Assembly (NCBI GenBank): GCA_963588905.1
Contig: CAVAJF010000005.1
Span: forward strand, 16,598-80,597
From: Butyricicoccus_A sp963588905
GTDB taxonomy: Bacteria; Bacillota; Clostridia; Oscillospirales; Butyricicoccaceae
Length of the DNA stretch: 64,000 nt
Direction: 5' to 3'
The notes under the pieces were generated by a model. That model was given only the letters and a program-made list of their open reading frames with translations. It ran no database searches and was not told the origin of the DNA. Every line of letters starts with the position of its first letter. The stretch's first letter is position 1. This document shows, in pieces, positions 25,538-34,480 of this stretch. Made by a program: the position numbers and the translations under genes.

Positions 25538-28165
25538 ATGCGCATGAAGGGTCTGCGTCCGGCAGAAAAATATGCCAGACAGAGGCGAAACCGTAGTGTT
25601 TGGAAAAGAATCGTAGCAGCACTTGCCTGCATGGTTGTATTTATTACAACATACATGTTGATCTTGCCAGCAATTACGGAAGAGAATCAGACCTATTGTG
25701 GGAATGAAGAGCATGAACACACCTTGCAATGCTTCTCCAATCCAAATGCAGATGTCGAATCACAAGAAGATTGGGAGAAGAGTTTGGCGGACATTTCCCT
25801 GACGGGAAAGCCGAATGACGATCTAGTAGCGATTGCGAAAAGCCAAGTCGGCTATCAGGAAAGCAGCAAAAACTACCATGTCACAGAGGATGGACAGCAA
25901 AAGGGCTACACCCGATACGGCGCATGGTATGGTGATACTTATGGCGACTGGGATGCGATGTTTGTCGCGTTTTGTCTGAACTATACTGGGATACAAGAGT
26001 ATCCGGCAGATGCCGATTGCAGCGTTTGGGCGCAACAGCTTCAAACAGAACCGTACAATTATTTCCGCACCAAAGATGCCTATGAGCCGCAGTCCGGCGA
26101 CTTGATTTTCTTTGATACAGATGAAGATGGAACGGCAGACCATATGGGTATTGTTGATTCTATTGATTCAGAAAATGACAAGATGCAGACGATTGAAGGC
26201 GATGTATCTGACCGCGTTGAGTACCGTACATATTCTTCGGATGATGCCACGATTCTTGGCTATGGAATCATTCCCGCCGACGCGGAGGAGGATTCCGACG
26301 AGGTTGATGCACAGAAGAATACTGGCAGTAGTAATATACAGGTAGATGTAAAGCCTGATGATAAAAAGTATTCTAGCCGCTATACAGCGTTGAGTGAACC
26401 ATATTCTACTGTTGCCAATCAATGGCAGATTACCGAACAGAAGTATAAAGATGTCAAAGACACAGGAACCTATACCTATTCAGATGACCGCAGTATCCGA
26501 GTTCAAAAAGCGGTAATTCCATCAGATACAGAAAACAAATTTCAGATTTATCTGAATGCAGAACCGCAAATATCATGGGAAGAATTTTTGGCTTCCAGTG
26601 GCGAATATGCAACGAACAATAATGCCAGCAAGTTTAATCCTAGTTCCGGAGTTTCAAAGCTGTACTCTCAAGCAGAGTATGATGCAATGACTGCAGAGCA
26701 ACAGGCAACTTTGAAACCGCTTCGTGTAAATTATAAGCTAACAAATTCTCTGACAATAACACAAATTCGCTATGTAGATTTTGGTGTAATCAGCGATGTT
26801 AATCAAGGCTCTTATTGTATTGAAAACAAAAAATTTGCATGGTTCGGCGATCGAAGATTTCAGAATAGCATTCCGTGGAGAAGTTTAGCGAGTGGTACAG
26901 GAGCCCTAGAGCTGGATTTCACACAAGCCTATTCTAAGGTAACCTTTGCAGAAAACAGTGCACAGCCGTCCAAAGTGACTGATCCGATGGGAAAAAATAT
27001 TCTCTTTGATAAGGTGGAGTCCTATGATGGCGGCAGCTATGTTGAACCGAGCGAGGAAAATGGACAGACATTGACATGGAATCTCCCGACAGTGCCTTAC
27101 GAAAATCGTGATTACACTGTTGTAAAAAATGCGGATGGAACAGAAACCGCCTATTACACAGATGTCTATCAGATGCGATATAGTGTTTCTTTGAATGTGA
27201 CGGAGAGCTGTGCGCCATTGAGTAATTCTCCGGCAAGCTCTATTTGTCCAACAAATGGAACAACCACACTTGAGTACAAATCTGGCTCAGACAACAAAAC
27301 TGTTGATTTACCGATTCCGAAGGTTCGCGGACTTTTATATGAAGTCTCGTTCGACAAGCAGTCAGATGATGGCGAAAGTCTTGGTGGGGCAACATTTACG
27401 TTGTCTCAGGGCGATAAGATAATTGAAACGAAAACAACAGAAAAAGACAAAACGACACAGTTTAAGAATTTACCGTGCGGTACATACACGTTGCAGGAGA
27501 CTTCTCCGCCAAGTGGATACACTGCGCCTGAAAACACAGACTGGACAATAGAGCTAAACTATACAAATAATAAAAATGCTTTCGCAGAGAACACTCTAAA
27601 TTCCAATATGCGGTATATAGGAAATGATATTGAAAATGGTAAATGGGTCATCGTCAATACCAAGAACCCATATACCTATCAGGTTGAAATTCTGAAAACT
27701 GATGAAAACGGAAATGCGTTGCAGAATGCTTCGTTTTCGATTACCGATCCGGCGGGTGATGCAACGAAGCTGTTGACAGGCACAACCGATGAAGACGGCA
27801 ACATTGCTTTTACAAATGCATTCCAACCGAACATCGAATACACACTCACCGAAACCGCGGCTCCGGATGGATACAATTTACTTCCGGCGGCAATTCACTT
27901 CACAGTGCAAGAAAATTCTAGTACTGGGGGGCTGACGCCACAACTTGAAAATTCCGAGGAACTGAAAGGTCTTGTAAAGCTAGATTTGTCAGAAACAGAA
28001 AACGGCAAAGGAAAGCTGACCATTACTGTTCAGAATCAGGAAAGCTATGAATTGCCGGAAACCGGAGGTCACGGTACAATCTTGTTTACATTATGCGGGC
28101 TGGCGTTGATAACCGGCGCATTGATGTATAAATATCACGAAATACGCAAAAGGAGGGCAGAGTAA
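25538..28165 (+). CDS. SpaA-like pilus tip adhesin with degenerate CHAP domain
   Basis: An 875-residue cell-surface protein. An N-terminal signal/anchor (about residues 20-45) is followed by a CHAP-like amidase region (about 85-250: YGDWDAMFVAFCLNY, SGDLIFFDTD, ADHMGIVDSI). The position normally holding the catalytic Cys is Asp139, while His202 is kept, so it is probably catalytically dead. Two SpaA/Cna-B repeats follow (about 605-695 and 715-790; YTLQETSPPSGY, YTLTETAAPDGY), then LPETG, a hydrophobic helix and a basic tail. AAAGGAG precedes ATG 25538. Sortase would join it to the pilus, most likely at the tip. Confidence 0.85.
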   Translation: MRMKGLRPAEKYARQRRNRSVWKRIVAALACMVVFITTYMLILPAITEENQTYCGNEEHEHTLQCFSNPNADVESQEDWEKSLADISLTGKPNDDLVAIAKSQVGYQESSKNYHVTEDGQQKGYTRYGAWYGDTYGDWDAMFVAFCLNYTGIQEYPADADCSVWAQQLQTEPYNYFRTKDAYEPQSGDLIFFDTDEDGTADHMGIVDSIDSENDKMQTIEGDVSDRVEYRTYSSDDATILGYGIIPADAEEDSDEVDAQKNTGSSNIQVDVKPDDKKYSSRYTALSEPYSTVANQWQITEQKYKDVKDTGTYTYSDDRSIRVQKAVIPSDTENKFQIYLNAEPQISWEEFLASSGEYATNNNASKFNPSSGVSKLYSQAEYDAMTAEQQATLKPLRVNYKLTNSLTITQIRYVDFGVISDVNQGSYCIENKKFAWFGDRRFQNSIPWRSLASGTGALELDFTQAYSKVTFAENSAQPSKVTDPMGKNILFDKVESYDGGSYVEPSEENGQTLTWNLPTVPYENRDYTVVKNADGTETAYYTDVYQMRYSVSLNVTESCAPLSNSPASSICPTNGTTTLEYKSGSDNKTVDLPIPKVRGLLYEVSFDKQSDDGESLGGATFTLSQGDKIIETKTTEKDKTTQFKNLPCGTYTLQETSPPSGYTAPENTDWTIELNYTNNKNAFAENTLNSNMRYIGNDIENGKWVIVNTKNPYTYQVEILKTDENGNALQNASFSITDPAGDATKLLTGTTDEDGNIAFTNAFQPNIEYTLTETAAPDGYNLLPAAIHFTVQENSSTGGLTPQLENSEELKGLVKLDLSETENGKGKLTITVQNQESYELPETGGHGTILFTLCGLALITGALMYKYHEIRKRRAE

Positions 28166-28229
28166 CTGTAATTTCAATCCCCAAAGCGGGACAAATGATT
28201 TATTTCGGCAGAAAGAAAGGAATAAAACA

Positions 28230-29873
28230 ATGAATCATGCAAAAAAACTGATTAGCGGATTGCTGTCGGTAGTCATGCTTCTTGTCATGGCTACAACGGC
28301 GTTCGCAGCGAATGGCAGCTCTAACGGCTCTATTACTATCAAAAATGCGACTGTCGGTGAAACTTACTCCGTTTATAAAGTATTTGATCTGACTTACAGC
28401 GAAAAAGGTAATAATGTTGCCTATTCTTACACCAGCGGTGAAAACGATGCGTTTTTGACCGCATTAAACGGTGATGACAGCCCGTTTACTCTCACAGCAA
28501 CACAAGTCTCCAACAAGTACAGCGTTACTCTTAAGGCTGACAAGGATGCAAGTGCAATCAGCAAGTGGTTGACTGAGCAGGTAAAGGCAAAAACGCTTAC
28601 GGCAACTCAAACACAGGAGAAGGTAACAAGCAGCGAAGTTGCATTTTCTAATCTTCCTTACGGTTATTACTACGTTACGAGCACTGTCGGCACTGTTGCA
28701 ACGATTGACAGCACTACGCCAAATGTGAATGTTGTCGATAAAAATCAGAAACCGACTTGGGACAATAAGAATCCAGATTCAGAAGAGACTCCTGGTAAGG
28801 TTATTGTAAATGCAGATGGAACCAAGTCGACCATAAACTCGGCAAACTACGGCGATACGGTCAAGTTCAACATTGCTGTCAATGCTGTTTCCTATACAAA
28901 GAATGCAGCTGGAGATACCAAGCTGGTTACATATTATCATATCAAGGATACCTTGGGTGCAGGATTTACCCTTGACGAAAGCAGTATCAAGGTTAAGGTT
29001 GGCGGCACAGAGTTAGCGAACGAAGCCTATACATTTAAGAAGACTAATGATGGCTTCACAGTTGATGTTCCGTTTGGCGAAAAGTACGGCTCCAATGCTG
29101 TTATCGAAGTGACCTACAGCGCTAAGGTTAATACCTCGGCTGAAATTGCAGGTAACGGCAACCTCAACACGGCAAACTTTACCTATACTACGGATGATAA
29201 AAATGATCCGAGCAATCCTCCTTATGACCCAAAGAATCCTACAGATCCGAAGTATCCGACAAAGCCTACAGATCCAAAATATCCTGATGAAAACAAGAAA
29301 ACTACCACGACTTATGTGTATGCACTTGGTGTTAAGAAGGTAGACGAACAGGGCAAGGCTTTGAAGGGCGCAGAATTTGCGGTTTCTCTTGGCGATACGG
29401 AAATCTATGCTAAGGCGACCGATACAGCTGGTGTATATGAATACTCCGCTAGTGCAGATGGTGCCGTTAAGCAGTTCCAGACCGATGACAATGGTATTCT
29501 GATTATCAAGGGCTTGGCTGCTGGCGATTACAGCGTAAAGGAAGTTGTAGCTCCTGAAGGATATAACCTGTTGAAGGATGCAATTTCTGTAAAGGCTGAC
29601 ATTCAGGAAACGAGTAATTACACCACGACAATTACAACTTATAAAGATGCAGAAGGCAATGTTACCAGCACTCAGGTTGAAAACGGAACATCGGAGGAGA
29701 CCACTGTTTCTGAGAATGTTGTTCCGCTGGTTGTTGTAAACAGAGCTGGCACCGAGCTGCCTTCCACCGGTGGCATGGGTACCACGCTGTTCTACGCATT
29801 GGGCGGCGTACTGGTTACCGGCGCAGCAATCCTGCTGGTTGTAAAGAAGCGCATGGAGCGTTCTTCTCAGTAA
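28230..29873 (+). CDS. Major pilin subunit, LPSTG-anchored
   Basis: A 547-residue fimbrial protein: signal peptide cut after about AFAA (residue 27), N-terminal pilin domain with VNVVDKN near residue 170 (candidate pilin-motif lysine for polymerisation), a second domain, and a Pro/Lys-rich linker (about 325-350, with DPKNP/DPKYP repeats). A Cna-B domain follows with VKKVDEQGKALKGAEF and the E-box YSVKEVVAPEGYNLL, which normally forms an internal Lys-Asn isopeptide bond. The end is LPSTGG, a hydrophobic helix and KKR. It is the expected shaft protein, polymerised by the class C sortase next to it. AAAGGAA precedes the ATG. Confidence 0.9.
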   Translation: MNHAKKLISGLLSVVMLLVMATTAFAANGSSNGSITIKNATVGETYSVYKVFDLTYSEKGNNVAYSYTSGENDAFLTALNGDDSPFTLTATQVSNKYSVTLKADKDASAISKWLTEQVKAKTLTATQTQEKVTSSEVAFSNLPYGYYYVTSTVGTVATIDSTTPNVNVVDKNQKPTWDNKNPDSEETPGKVIVNADGTKSTINSANYGDTVKFNIAVNAVSYTKNAAGDTKLVTYYHIKDTLGAGFTLDESSIKVKVGGTELANEAYTFKKTNDGFTVDVPFGEKYGSNAVIEVTYSAKVNTSAEIAGNGNLNTANFTYTTDDKNDPSNPPYDPKNPTDPKYPTKPTDPKYPDENKKTTTTYVYALGVKKVDEQGKALKGAEFAVSLGDTEIYAKATDTAGVYEYSASADGAVKQFQTDDNGILIIKGLAAGDYSVKEVVAPEGYNLLKDAISVKADIQETSNYTTTITTYKDAEGNVTSTQVENGTSEETTVSENVVPLVVVNRAGTELPSTGGMGTTLFYALGGVLVTGAAILLVVKKRMERSSQ

Positions 29874-29912
29874 TTGCTTTTTAGCAAATGTGAATTGAAT
29901 CGTATTTTTCTG

Positions 29913-29998
29913 CTGACCCCGTGGGCGTATCCAGTCCCACGGGGTTCAGTGGAAAAGGGAGCTTAACGGAGGGATTGCTTTCGTTAAACTGCCTTTTC
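29913..29998 (+). terminator. Tandem hairpins between pilin and sortase genes
   Basis: Hairpin 1: 13 bp with one bulge (29913-29925 with 29936-29949). Hairpin 2: about 14 pairs with two mismatches (29953-29968 with 29983-29998), ending in CTTTTCT. They probably act as a partial terminator that keeps sortase mRNA below pilin mRNA. Confidence 0.6.
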
Positions 29999-30040
29999 TA
30001 CTGTATATCGAAATCACCAATCCAAACGAAGGTGCAGCTC

Positions 30041-30868
30041 ATGAAAAAGCATATATCGACAATCATTCTGGTTGTCATTCTTATCATCGGCGTTTCGCTG
30101 CTTTTGTACCCGACGTTCAGCGATTATATCAACTCCCTGCACCAATCGCAGGCGATCTCTACATACGCTGACAGTGTGGCACAGCTGGACACCGAAAAAT
30201 ATGAAGAGGTATGGAAAGCGGCACAGGAATATAATGCAGCGATGACCGCCAATACCCAGAGCTTTAAGCTGTCGGAAGCAGCCGCTGAAAAATATCGGCA
30301 ACAGCTGAATATTGATGGCAGCGGCGTCATGGGATACATTGAGATTCCTAAGATTAAGGTATCTCTGCCGATTTATCACGGCACCGATGATGTCGTGCTC
30401 CAGCAAGCAATCGGACATCTGGAATGGACAAGCCTGCCTGTTGGAGGAGAAGGAACACACTGCGTGCTTTCCGGCCATCGAGGATTGCCCAGCGCCAAGC
30501 TGTTTACCAACTTGGATAAGCTCACAGTTGGAGATACCTTTATGCTCCGCGTGCTCAATGAAGTCCTGACATATGAAGTGGATCAAATCTTGATTGTAGA
30601 ACCCAAGGACACAGAAGCACTTCAAATTGTAGATGGTCAGGACTATTGTACGCTCGTCACCTGCACACCATACGGTATTAACACACATCGACTTTTGGTG
30701 CGAGGGCATCGCATTGCCAATGCTGACGATGCAAACACCGCCTTTATCACAGCAGATGCTACGCAGGTTGAACCGATTTTGGTTGCACCGATGCTGGCAA
30801 TTCCGGTTCTTTTGGTATTGGTTGTGATTCTGCTGATTCCGAAGAAAAAGAAGGAGGGGCATGTATGA
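30041..30868 (+). CDS. Class C (pilus-polymerising) sortase
   Basis: A 275-residue membrane-anchored transpeptidase with an N-terminal transmembrane helix (residues 5-25) and a second one near the C-terminus (about 248-268), the topology of class C sortases. Catalytic residues: His146 in LSGHRGLP, Cys208 in LVTCTPYG and Arg217 in HRLLVRGHR. The TCTPYGINTHRLLVRG block is diagnostic of pilin polymerases. GAAGGTG serves ATG 30041; a longer in-frame start at 29921 falls inside the intergenic hairpins. It joins major pilin subunits between the sorting-signal Thr and the pilin-motif Lys. Confidence 0.92.
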   Translation: MKKHISTIILVVILIIGVSLLLYPTFSDYINSLHQSQAISTYADSVAQLDTEKYEEVWKAAQEYNAAMTANTQSFKLSEAAAEKYRQQLNIDGSGVMGYIEIPKIKVSLPIYHGTDDVVLQQAIGHLEWTSLPVGGEGTHCVLSGHRGLPSAKLFTNLDKLTVGDTFMLRVLNEVLTYEVDQILIVEPKDTEALQIVDGQDYCTLVTCTPYGINTHRLLVRGHRIANADDANTAFITADATQVEPILVAPMLAIPVLLVLVVILLIPKKKKEGHV

Positions 30869-31818
30869 AAAAAATATGGAACCGAATGGTGTGCGTGCTG
30901 CTGCTGTGTGTGTTGGTGACAGCAGCTACGATTTCGGCCAATGCCGCCGGAACCATTGACACCAATCGGGATGTCACACTGACTATTTCTTATCAATATA
31001 ACGGTACTGCGATTTCCGGTGCAAAATTTGATGTATATAAGGTTGCCGATGTGGACGCTTATGCACAAATGAAAGTAACAGATCGTTTTGCAGAATATCC
31101 CATTCCATCGGATCATATGAGTCAAGATGATTGGAATGATTTCGCGACGACACTTAAGAGTTATGTCTGGAAAGATTCCCTAAAACCAGATTTCAGCGGA
31201 CAGACCGATGGCACAGGCAATTGGCAGACGACGGTAAAACCGGGATTGTATCTGGTTGTCGGCTCTCGCTGTGATGTAAATGATATGACGTATACTGCTT
31301 CGCCGTTTGTTGTTTTTCTGCCCGGTTCTAACGAGGAGCAGAATACTTGGGAGTATGCCGTGACGGCTTCCCCAAAGGCAGATGGTGAGAAAAAACCATC
31401 TACAGATACACGCATCTCTCGTAAGGTTCTGAAAATCTGGGAGGATGGTAACAAGAAAACCAGTCGTCCGAAGGATATTACGATTCACCTGATGTGTGAT
31501 GGAAAAGTGTATGACACAGTGAAATTAAATGCGGAAAACGACTGGCGCCATACATGGGATAATTTGGAGCAAAATCATGAATGGCTGGTGTCCGAGGATA
31601 CAGTCTCTGGCTATACCCAGAACATTGCGCAGGAAGGGACTACGTTTACCGTAAAAAATACATCGACGACGAAAGCAACAAATACTTCGTCAAAAGCAAA
31701 AGATTCGTCTCTTCCTCGGACGGGCTTGCTCTGGTGGCCAGCACTGGCTCTTATGGCAGGCGGTCTCCTCTGTATGGTAATCGGACTGGTTCGGCGGAGA
31801 GGTGCAGACGGTGAATAA
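30865..31818 (+). CDS. Minor (basal or ancillary) pilin, LPRTG-anchored
   Basis: A 317-residue surface protein with a signal peptide ending near ANAAG (residue 29), an N-terminal domain (LTISYQYNGTAISGAKFDVYKVADV), a Cna-B-like domain from about residue 185 (RKVLKIWEDGNKKTSRP; WRHTWDNLEQ), a Ser/Thr linker and a sorting signal LPRTG followed by a hydrophobic helix and RRR. Its ATG overlaps the sortase stop (ATGA). Its small size and position next to the second sortase suit the base subunit that links the pilus to the wall, but an ancillary role is also possible. Confidence 0.85.
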   Translation: MKKIWNRMVCVLLLCVLVTAATISANAAGTIDTNRDVTLTISYQYNGTAISGAKFDVYKVADVDAYAQMKVTDRFAEYPIPSDHMSQDDWNDFATTLKSYVWKDSLKPDFSGQTDGTGNWQTTVKPGLYLVVGSRCDVNDMTYTASPFVVFLPGSNEEQNTWEYAVTASPKADGEKKPSTDTRISRKVLKIWEDGNKKTSRPKDITIHLMCDGKVYDTVKLNAENDWRHTWDNLEQNHEWLVSEDTVSGYTQNIAQEGTTFTVKNTSTTKATNTSSKAKDSSLPRTGLLWWPALALMAGGLLCMVIGLVRRRGADGE

Positions 31819-32413
31819 GAAAGGTTCTCGCTGGATTCTGCTCGGCATGGCAATGATTATTGCGTCCATTCTGTGGGCTTCTTATAATATTTATATTACA
31901 GATCATGCGGGAAAGGCCGCAGAAGCCGTAGCAAAGCAATTGGAGGAAACCATTCCGACAGCTTCTACAGATGAGACAGGAGAGGAATCCCCTGATTACG
32001 TGTTAAATCCTAATATGGATATGCCTGTGAAAAAACTGAATGGTACCATCTATATCGGATTGCTTGAAATTCCGGATTTAGGGCTGAAGCTGCCGGTTCA
32101 AAAGGAGTGGAGTTATTCAAACATGAAGATTTCACCTTGTCGGTATGAAGGCTCAATTTATACGAATGATATGGTGATTTGCGGCCATAACTATACCAGG
32201 CACTTTCGACCGTTATTCCGCATTCAAACCGGAACCGATGTATATTTTACAGACATGGATGGAAATCGCTTTGCATATCAAGTGATGGAACGGGAAATTC
32301 TGAACGGAAACGATGTAGAGAACATGATTTCCGGCGGTTGGGATTTGACGCTTTTTACCTGTAATTCGAGCGGTACTTCTCGTGTCACGGTGCGATTGAT
32401 GAAGAAAACATAG
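31811..32413 (+). CDS. Second sortase of the pilus operon
   Basis: A 200-residue sortase with one N-terminal transmembrane helix (residues 8-28). Catalytic residues: His126 in VICGHNY, Cys184 in LFTCNSSG and Arg191 or Arg195 in TSRVTVR. It lacks the C-terminal membrane helix of class C enzymes, so it is probably the wall-anchoring enzyme for the completed pilus. The class (B, D or E) is uncertain from sequence alone. GTG 31811 follows GGAGAGG and overlaps the end of the minor pilin by 8 bases; an outer in-frame GTG at 31802 is possible. Confidence 0.85.
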   Translation: MNKKGSRWILLGMAMIIASILWASYNIYITDHAGKAAEAVAKQLEETIPTASTDETGEESPDYVLNPNMDMPVKKLNGTIYIGLLEIPDLGLKLPVQKEWSYSNMKISPCRYEGSIYTNDMVICGHNYTRHFRPLFRIQTGTDVYFTDMDGNRFAYQVMEREILNGNDVENMISGGWDLTLFTCNSSGTSRVTVRLMKKT

Positions 32414-32425
32414 AGACGATTTGTT

Positions 32426-32468
32426 AAGGCGACACCTTGTGTGAGGTGTCGCCTTTCTGGATTTTTTT
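32426..32468 (+). terminator. Terminator of the pilus operon
   Basis: A 12-bp perfect stem (32426-32437 with 32444-32455), then TCTGGATTTTTTT. The following 250 bp (32470-32720) are very AT-rich and hold no gene I can support. Confidence 0.82.
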
Positions 32469-32722
32469 CTCATCCTCTTGTTATTGTACTTAAAAATAAG
32501 TATAATTGTTGATAGGCTGTTCAGATATTTGTTCAAGTCAAAACAAAAAAATGCAGCAATCTAAAATTTATCATGCAAATTGTGTTCTGCGTTTACATGC
32601 CGATTTTATAAGCTGACGGATCGAAAAGAATAAAAAGAAACTTGGAAAAATCTCTGGAAAATCGAAAATTTTTCGGAAAAAAGGAAAAATAACAGAAAAA
32701 TAGAGAAAATTACCAATTGATC

Positions 32723-32751
32723 TTGCAAAGAATTAAGAAGCGGCGTATAGT
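32723..32751 (+). promoter_or_regulatory. Promoter of the D-glutamate/5-oxoproline operon
   Basis: TTGCAA (32723-32728), 17-bp spacer, TATAGT (32746-32751). Confidence 0.7.
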
Positions 32752-32759
32752 AACACACA

Positions 32760-32805
32760 GGGAACAGGCAATGGGGCCGACAAGGTACTTGCTCGTTCCC
32801 TTTTT
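32760..32805 (+). terminator. Terminator-like hairpin at the very start of the dat leader
   Basis: GGGAAC (32760-32765) pairs with GTTCCC (32795-32800), with an inner GCAA/TTGC stem and TTTTT directly after. It begins about where transcription should start and lies 52 bases before dat, so it looks like an attenuator. Confidence 0.65.
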
Positions 32806-32856
32806 GCATGATAAAAATAAAAACGATGCAAATTTCTTCATTCTGGAGGCAGAAAA

Positions 32857-33702
32857 ATGAAAACGTTGGGTTATTATAACGGAAAATATGGTGAGCTGGA
32901 AGACATGTCCATCCCGATGAACGATCGTGTTTGTTGGTTTGGCGATGGCGTATATGATGCAGGTCCGGCACGCAATGGCAAGATTTTTGCGATTGATGAG
33001 CACATTGACCGTTTCTTTAACAGCGCAGGACTGCTGGATATTGTGATGCCGGTTACCAAGCCGGAGCTGAAGGAACTGCTCCAGGAAATGGTGGATAAAA
33101 TGGATGATCCGGAACTGTTCGTTTACTATCAGGTAACGCGCGGCACCGGCATCCGCAACCATGTATATACAGAAGGCCCGGGCAATCTGTGGATTATGAT
33201 TACTCCGCAGGTCATCGGCGACTGTAAGGAGCCGATCAAGCTGATTACGCTGCCGGATACACGCTTCCTGCACTGCAACATTAAGACCTTGAATCTGATT
33301 CCGTCCTGTGTTGCTTCGGAAAAGGCAAAGAAGGCAGGTTGCCAGGAAACCGTATTCTATCGTCCGGGTAACCGCGTCACGGAGTGTGCACACAGCAACG
33401 TTTCTATTCTGAAGGACGGCAAGTTTATCACTGCACCGACGGACAATCTGATTTTGCCGGGCATCGCACGTGCTCATCTGATTAAGGCGTGCAAGAAGCT
33501 GGGCATTCCGGTCAGCGAGACGCCGTACACGCTGGATGAGCTGTTTGATGCGGACGAAATCATTGTATCCAGCTCCAGCAAGCTGTGCTTACATGCTTGC
33601 GAGATTGATGGCAAGCCGGCAGGCGGCAAGGATCCGGAGCTGATGGAAAAGCTGCGCGCCGCAGTCATCGAGGAATTCGAGAGCGCAACCGCAGCAGAGT
33701 AA
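32857..33702 (+). CDS. dat: D-amino-acid transaminase (PLP fold type IV)
   Basis: A 281-residue aminotransferase that interconverts D-alanine and D-glutamate. The PLP lysine is Lys143 in CNIKTLNLIPS, and the type IV signatures NDRVCWFGDGVYD and VFYRPGNRVTECAHSNV (with the Glu that holds the pyridine nitrogen) are clear. D-amino-acid rather than branched-chain specificity is suggested by RGTGIRNH, which resembles the substrate-carboxylate loop of Dat. GGAGG precedes the ATG. It leads an operon with 5-oxoprolinase and D-glutamate-cyclase genes, so making or draining D-glutamate is its likely job here. Confidence 0.88.
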   Translation: MKTLGYYNGKYGELEDMSIPMNDRVCWFGDGVYDAGPARNGKIFAIDEHIDRFFNSAGLLDIVMPVTKPELKELLQEMVDKMDDPELFVYYQVTRGTGIRNHVYTEGPGNLWIMITPQVIGDCKEPIKLITLPDTRFLHCNIKTLNLIPSCVASEKAKKAGCQETVFYRPGNRVTECAHSNVSILKDGKFITAPTDNLILPGIARAHLIKACKKLGIPVSETPYTLDELFDADEIIVSSSSKLCLHACEIDGKPAGGKDPELMEKLRAAVIEEFESATAAE

Positions 33703-33736
33703 ACGAAATAGAATGCACAAGAGGGAGGGATCTTCA

Positions 33737-34480
33737 TTGAGCGGACAGACCAATACAGCGCGCTATCTTCCGGCCGGGGATGCGGCGCTGGTCGTAGAGT
33801 TCGGCAGTGAGATCAGCGATGCGATCAACGATAAAGTACAGGCAATGGGCCAGAGCATTTTGGATGCGCAGCTGCCCGGCGTGCGGGAAGTCATTCCGAC
33901 ATTCCGCTCGCTGATGGTGACTTTTGACCCGGCGCAGACACATTTTTCTGCCCTGTGCCGCAAGCTCAAGAAGCTGGAAAAGCATTGTCAGGTCAGCGGA
34001 GGCACCAAAAAGCGCGTGATTAAAATTCCGTGCTGCTATGGCGGAGAATTTGGCCCGGATATGGCAGATCTTGCCGCACATGCTGGCATGTCGGAGCAAG
34101 AAGTCATTGCCGTACACAGTGGTACCGATTACCGCATTTATATGATGGGATTTTTGCCTGGATTTGCGTATCTGGGCGGCTTGGACAAACGGCTGGAGAT
34201 GCCGAGATTAAAGACGCCGCGTGTCCGCATTCCGGCGGGTGCTGTTGGCATTGGCGGCAGCCAGACCGGTGTGTATCCGCTGGATTCCCCTGGCGGATGG
34301 CGGTTAATCGGCAGAACGCCGCTGGAGCTGTACGACCCAAAGCACAGTCCGTATATTCTGTGCCACGCGGGCGAATACATTCGGTTTGTTCCGATCTCTC
34401 CTGAAGAATATCAAACCATTCGAGAACAGGTGACAGCAGGCACTTACCAATTGGAAACAGAGGAGGTGTCTGTATGCTAA
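33737..34480 (+). CDS. pxpB: 5-oxoprolinase subunit PxpB
   Basis: A 247-residue protein of the KipI/allophanate-hydrolase subunit 1 family. Diagnostic blocks are DYRIYMMGFLPGFAYLGGLD, PRVRIPAGAVGIGGSQTGVYP and DSPGGWRLIGRTPLELYD. PxpB works with PxpC and PxpA as the ATP-dependent enzyme that opens 5-oxoproline to glutamate. TTG 33737 is preceded by GAGGGAGGG at a good distance; the in-frame ATG at 33713 has no ribosome site. It overlaps pxpC by seven bases, which fits subunits of one complex. Confidence 0.92.
   Translation: MSGQTNTARYLPAGDAALVVEFGSEISDAINDKVQAMGQSILDAQLPGVREVIPTFRSLMVTFDPAQTHFSALCRKLKKLEKHCQVSGGTKKRVIKIPCCYGGEFGPDMADLAAHAGMSEQEVIAVHSGTDYRIYMMGFLPGFAYLGGLDKRLEMPRLKTPRVRIPAGAVGIGGSQTGVYPLDSPGGWRLIGRTPLELYDPKHSPYILCHAGEYIRFVPISPEEYQTIREQVTAGTYQLETEEVSVC

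Noticed and set aside
29200..29310. Possible CRISPR-like or tandem DNA repeats in the major pilin gene
   Set aside because: The repetition is the coding sequence of a Pro-rich linker (DPKYP/DPKNP units), not a CRISPR array.
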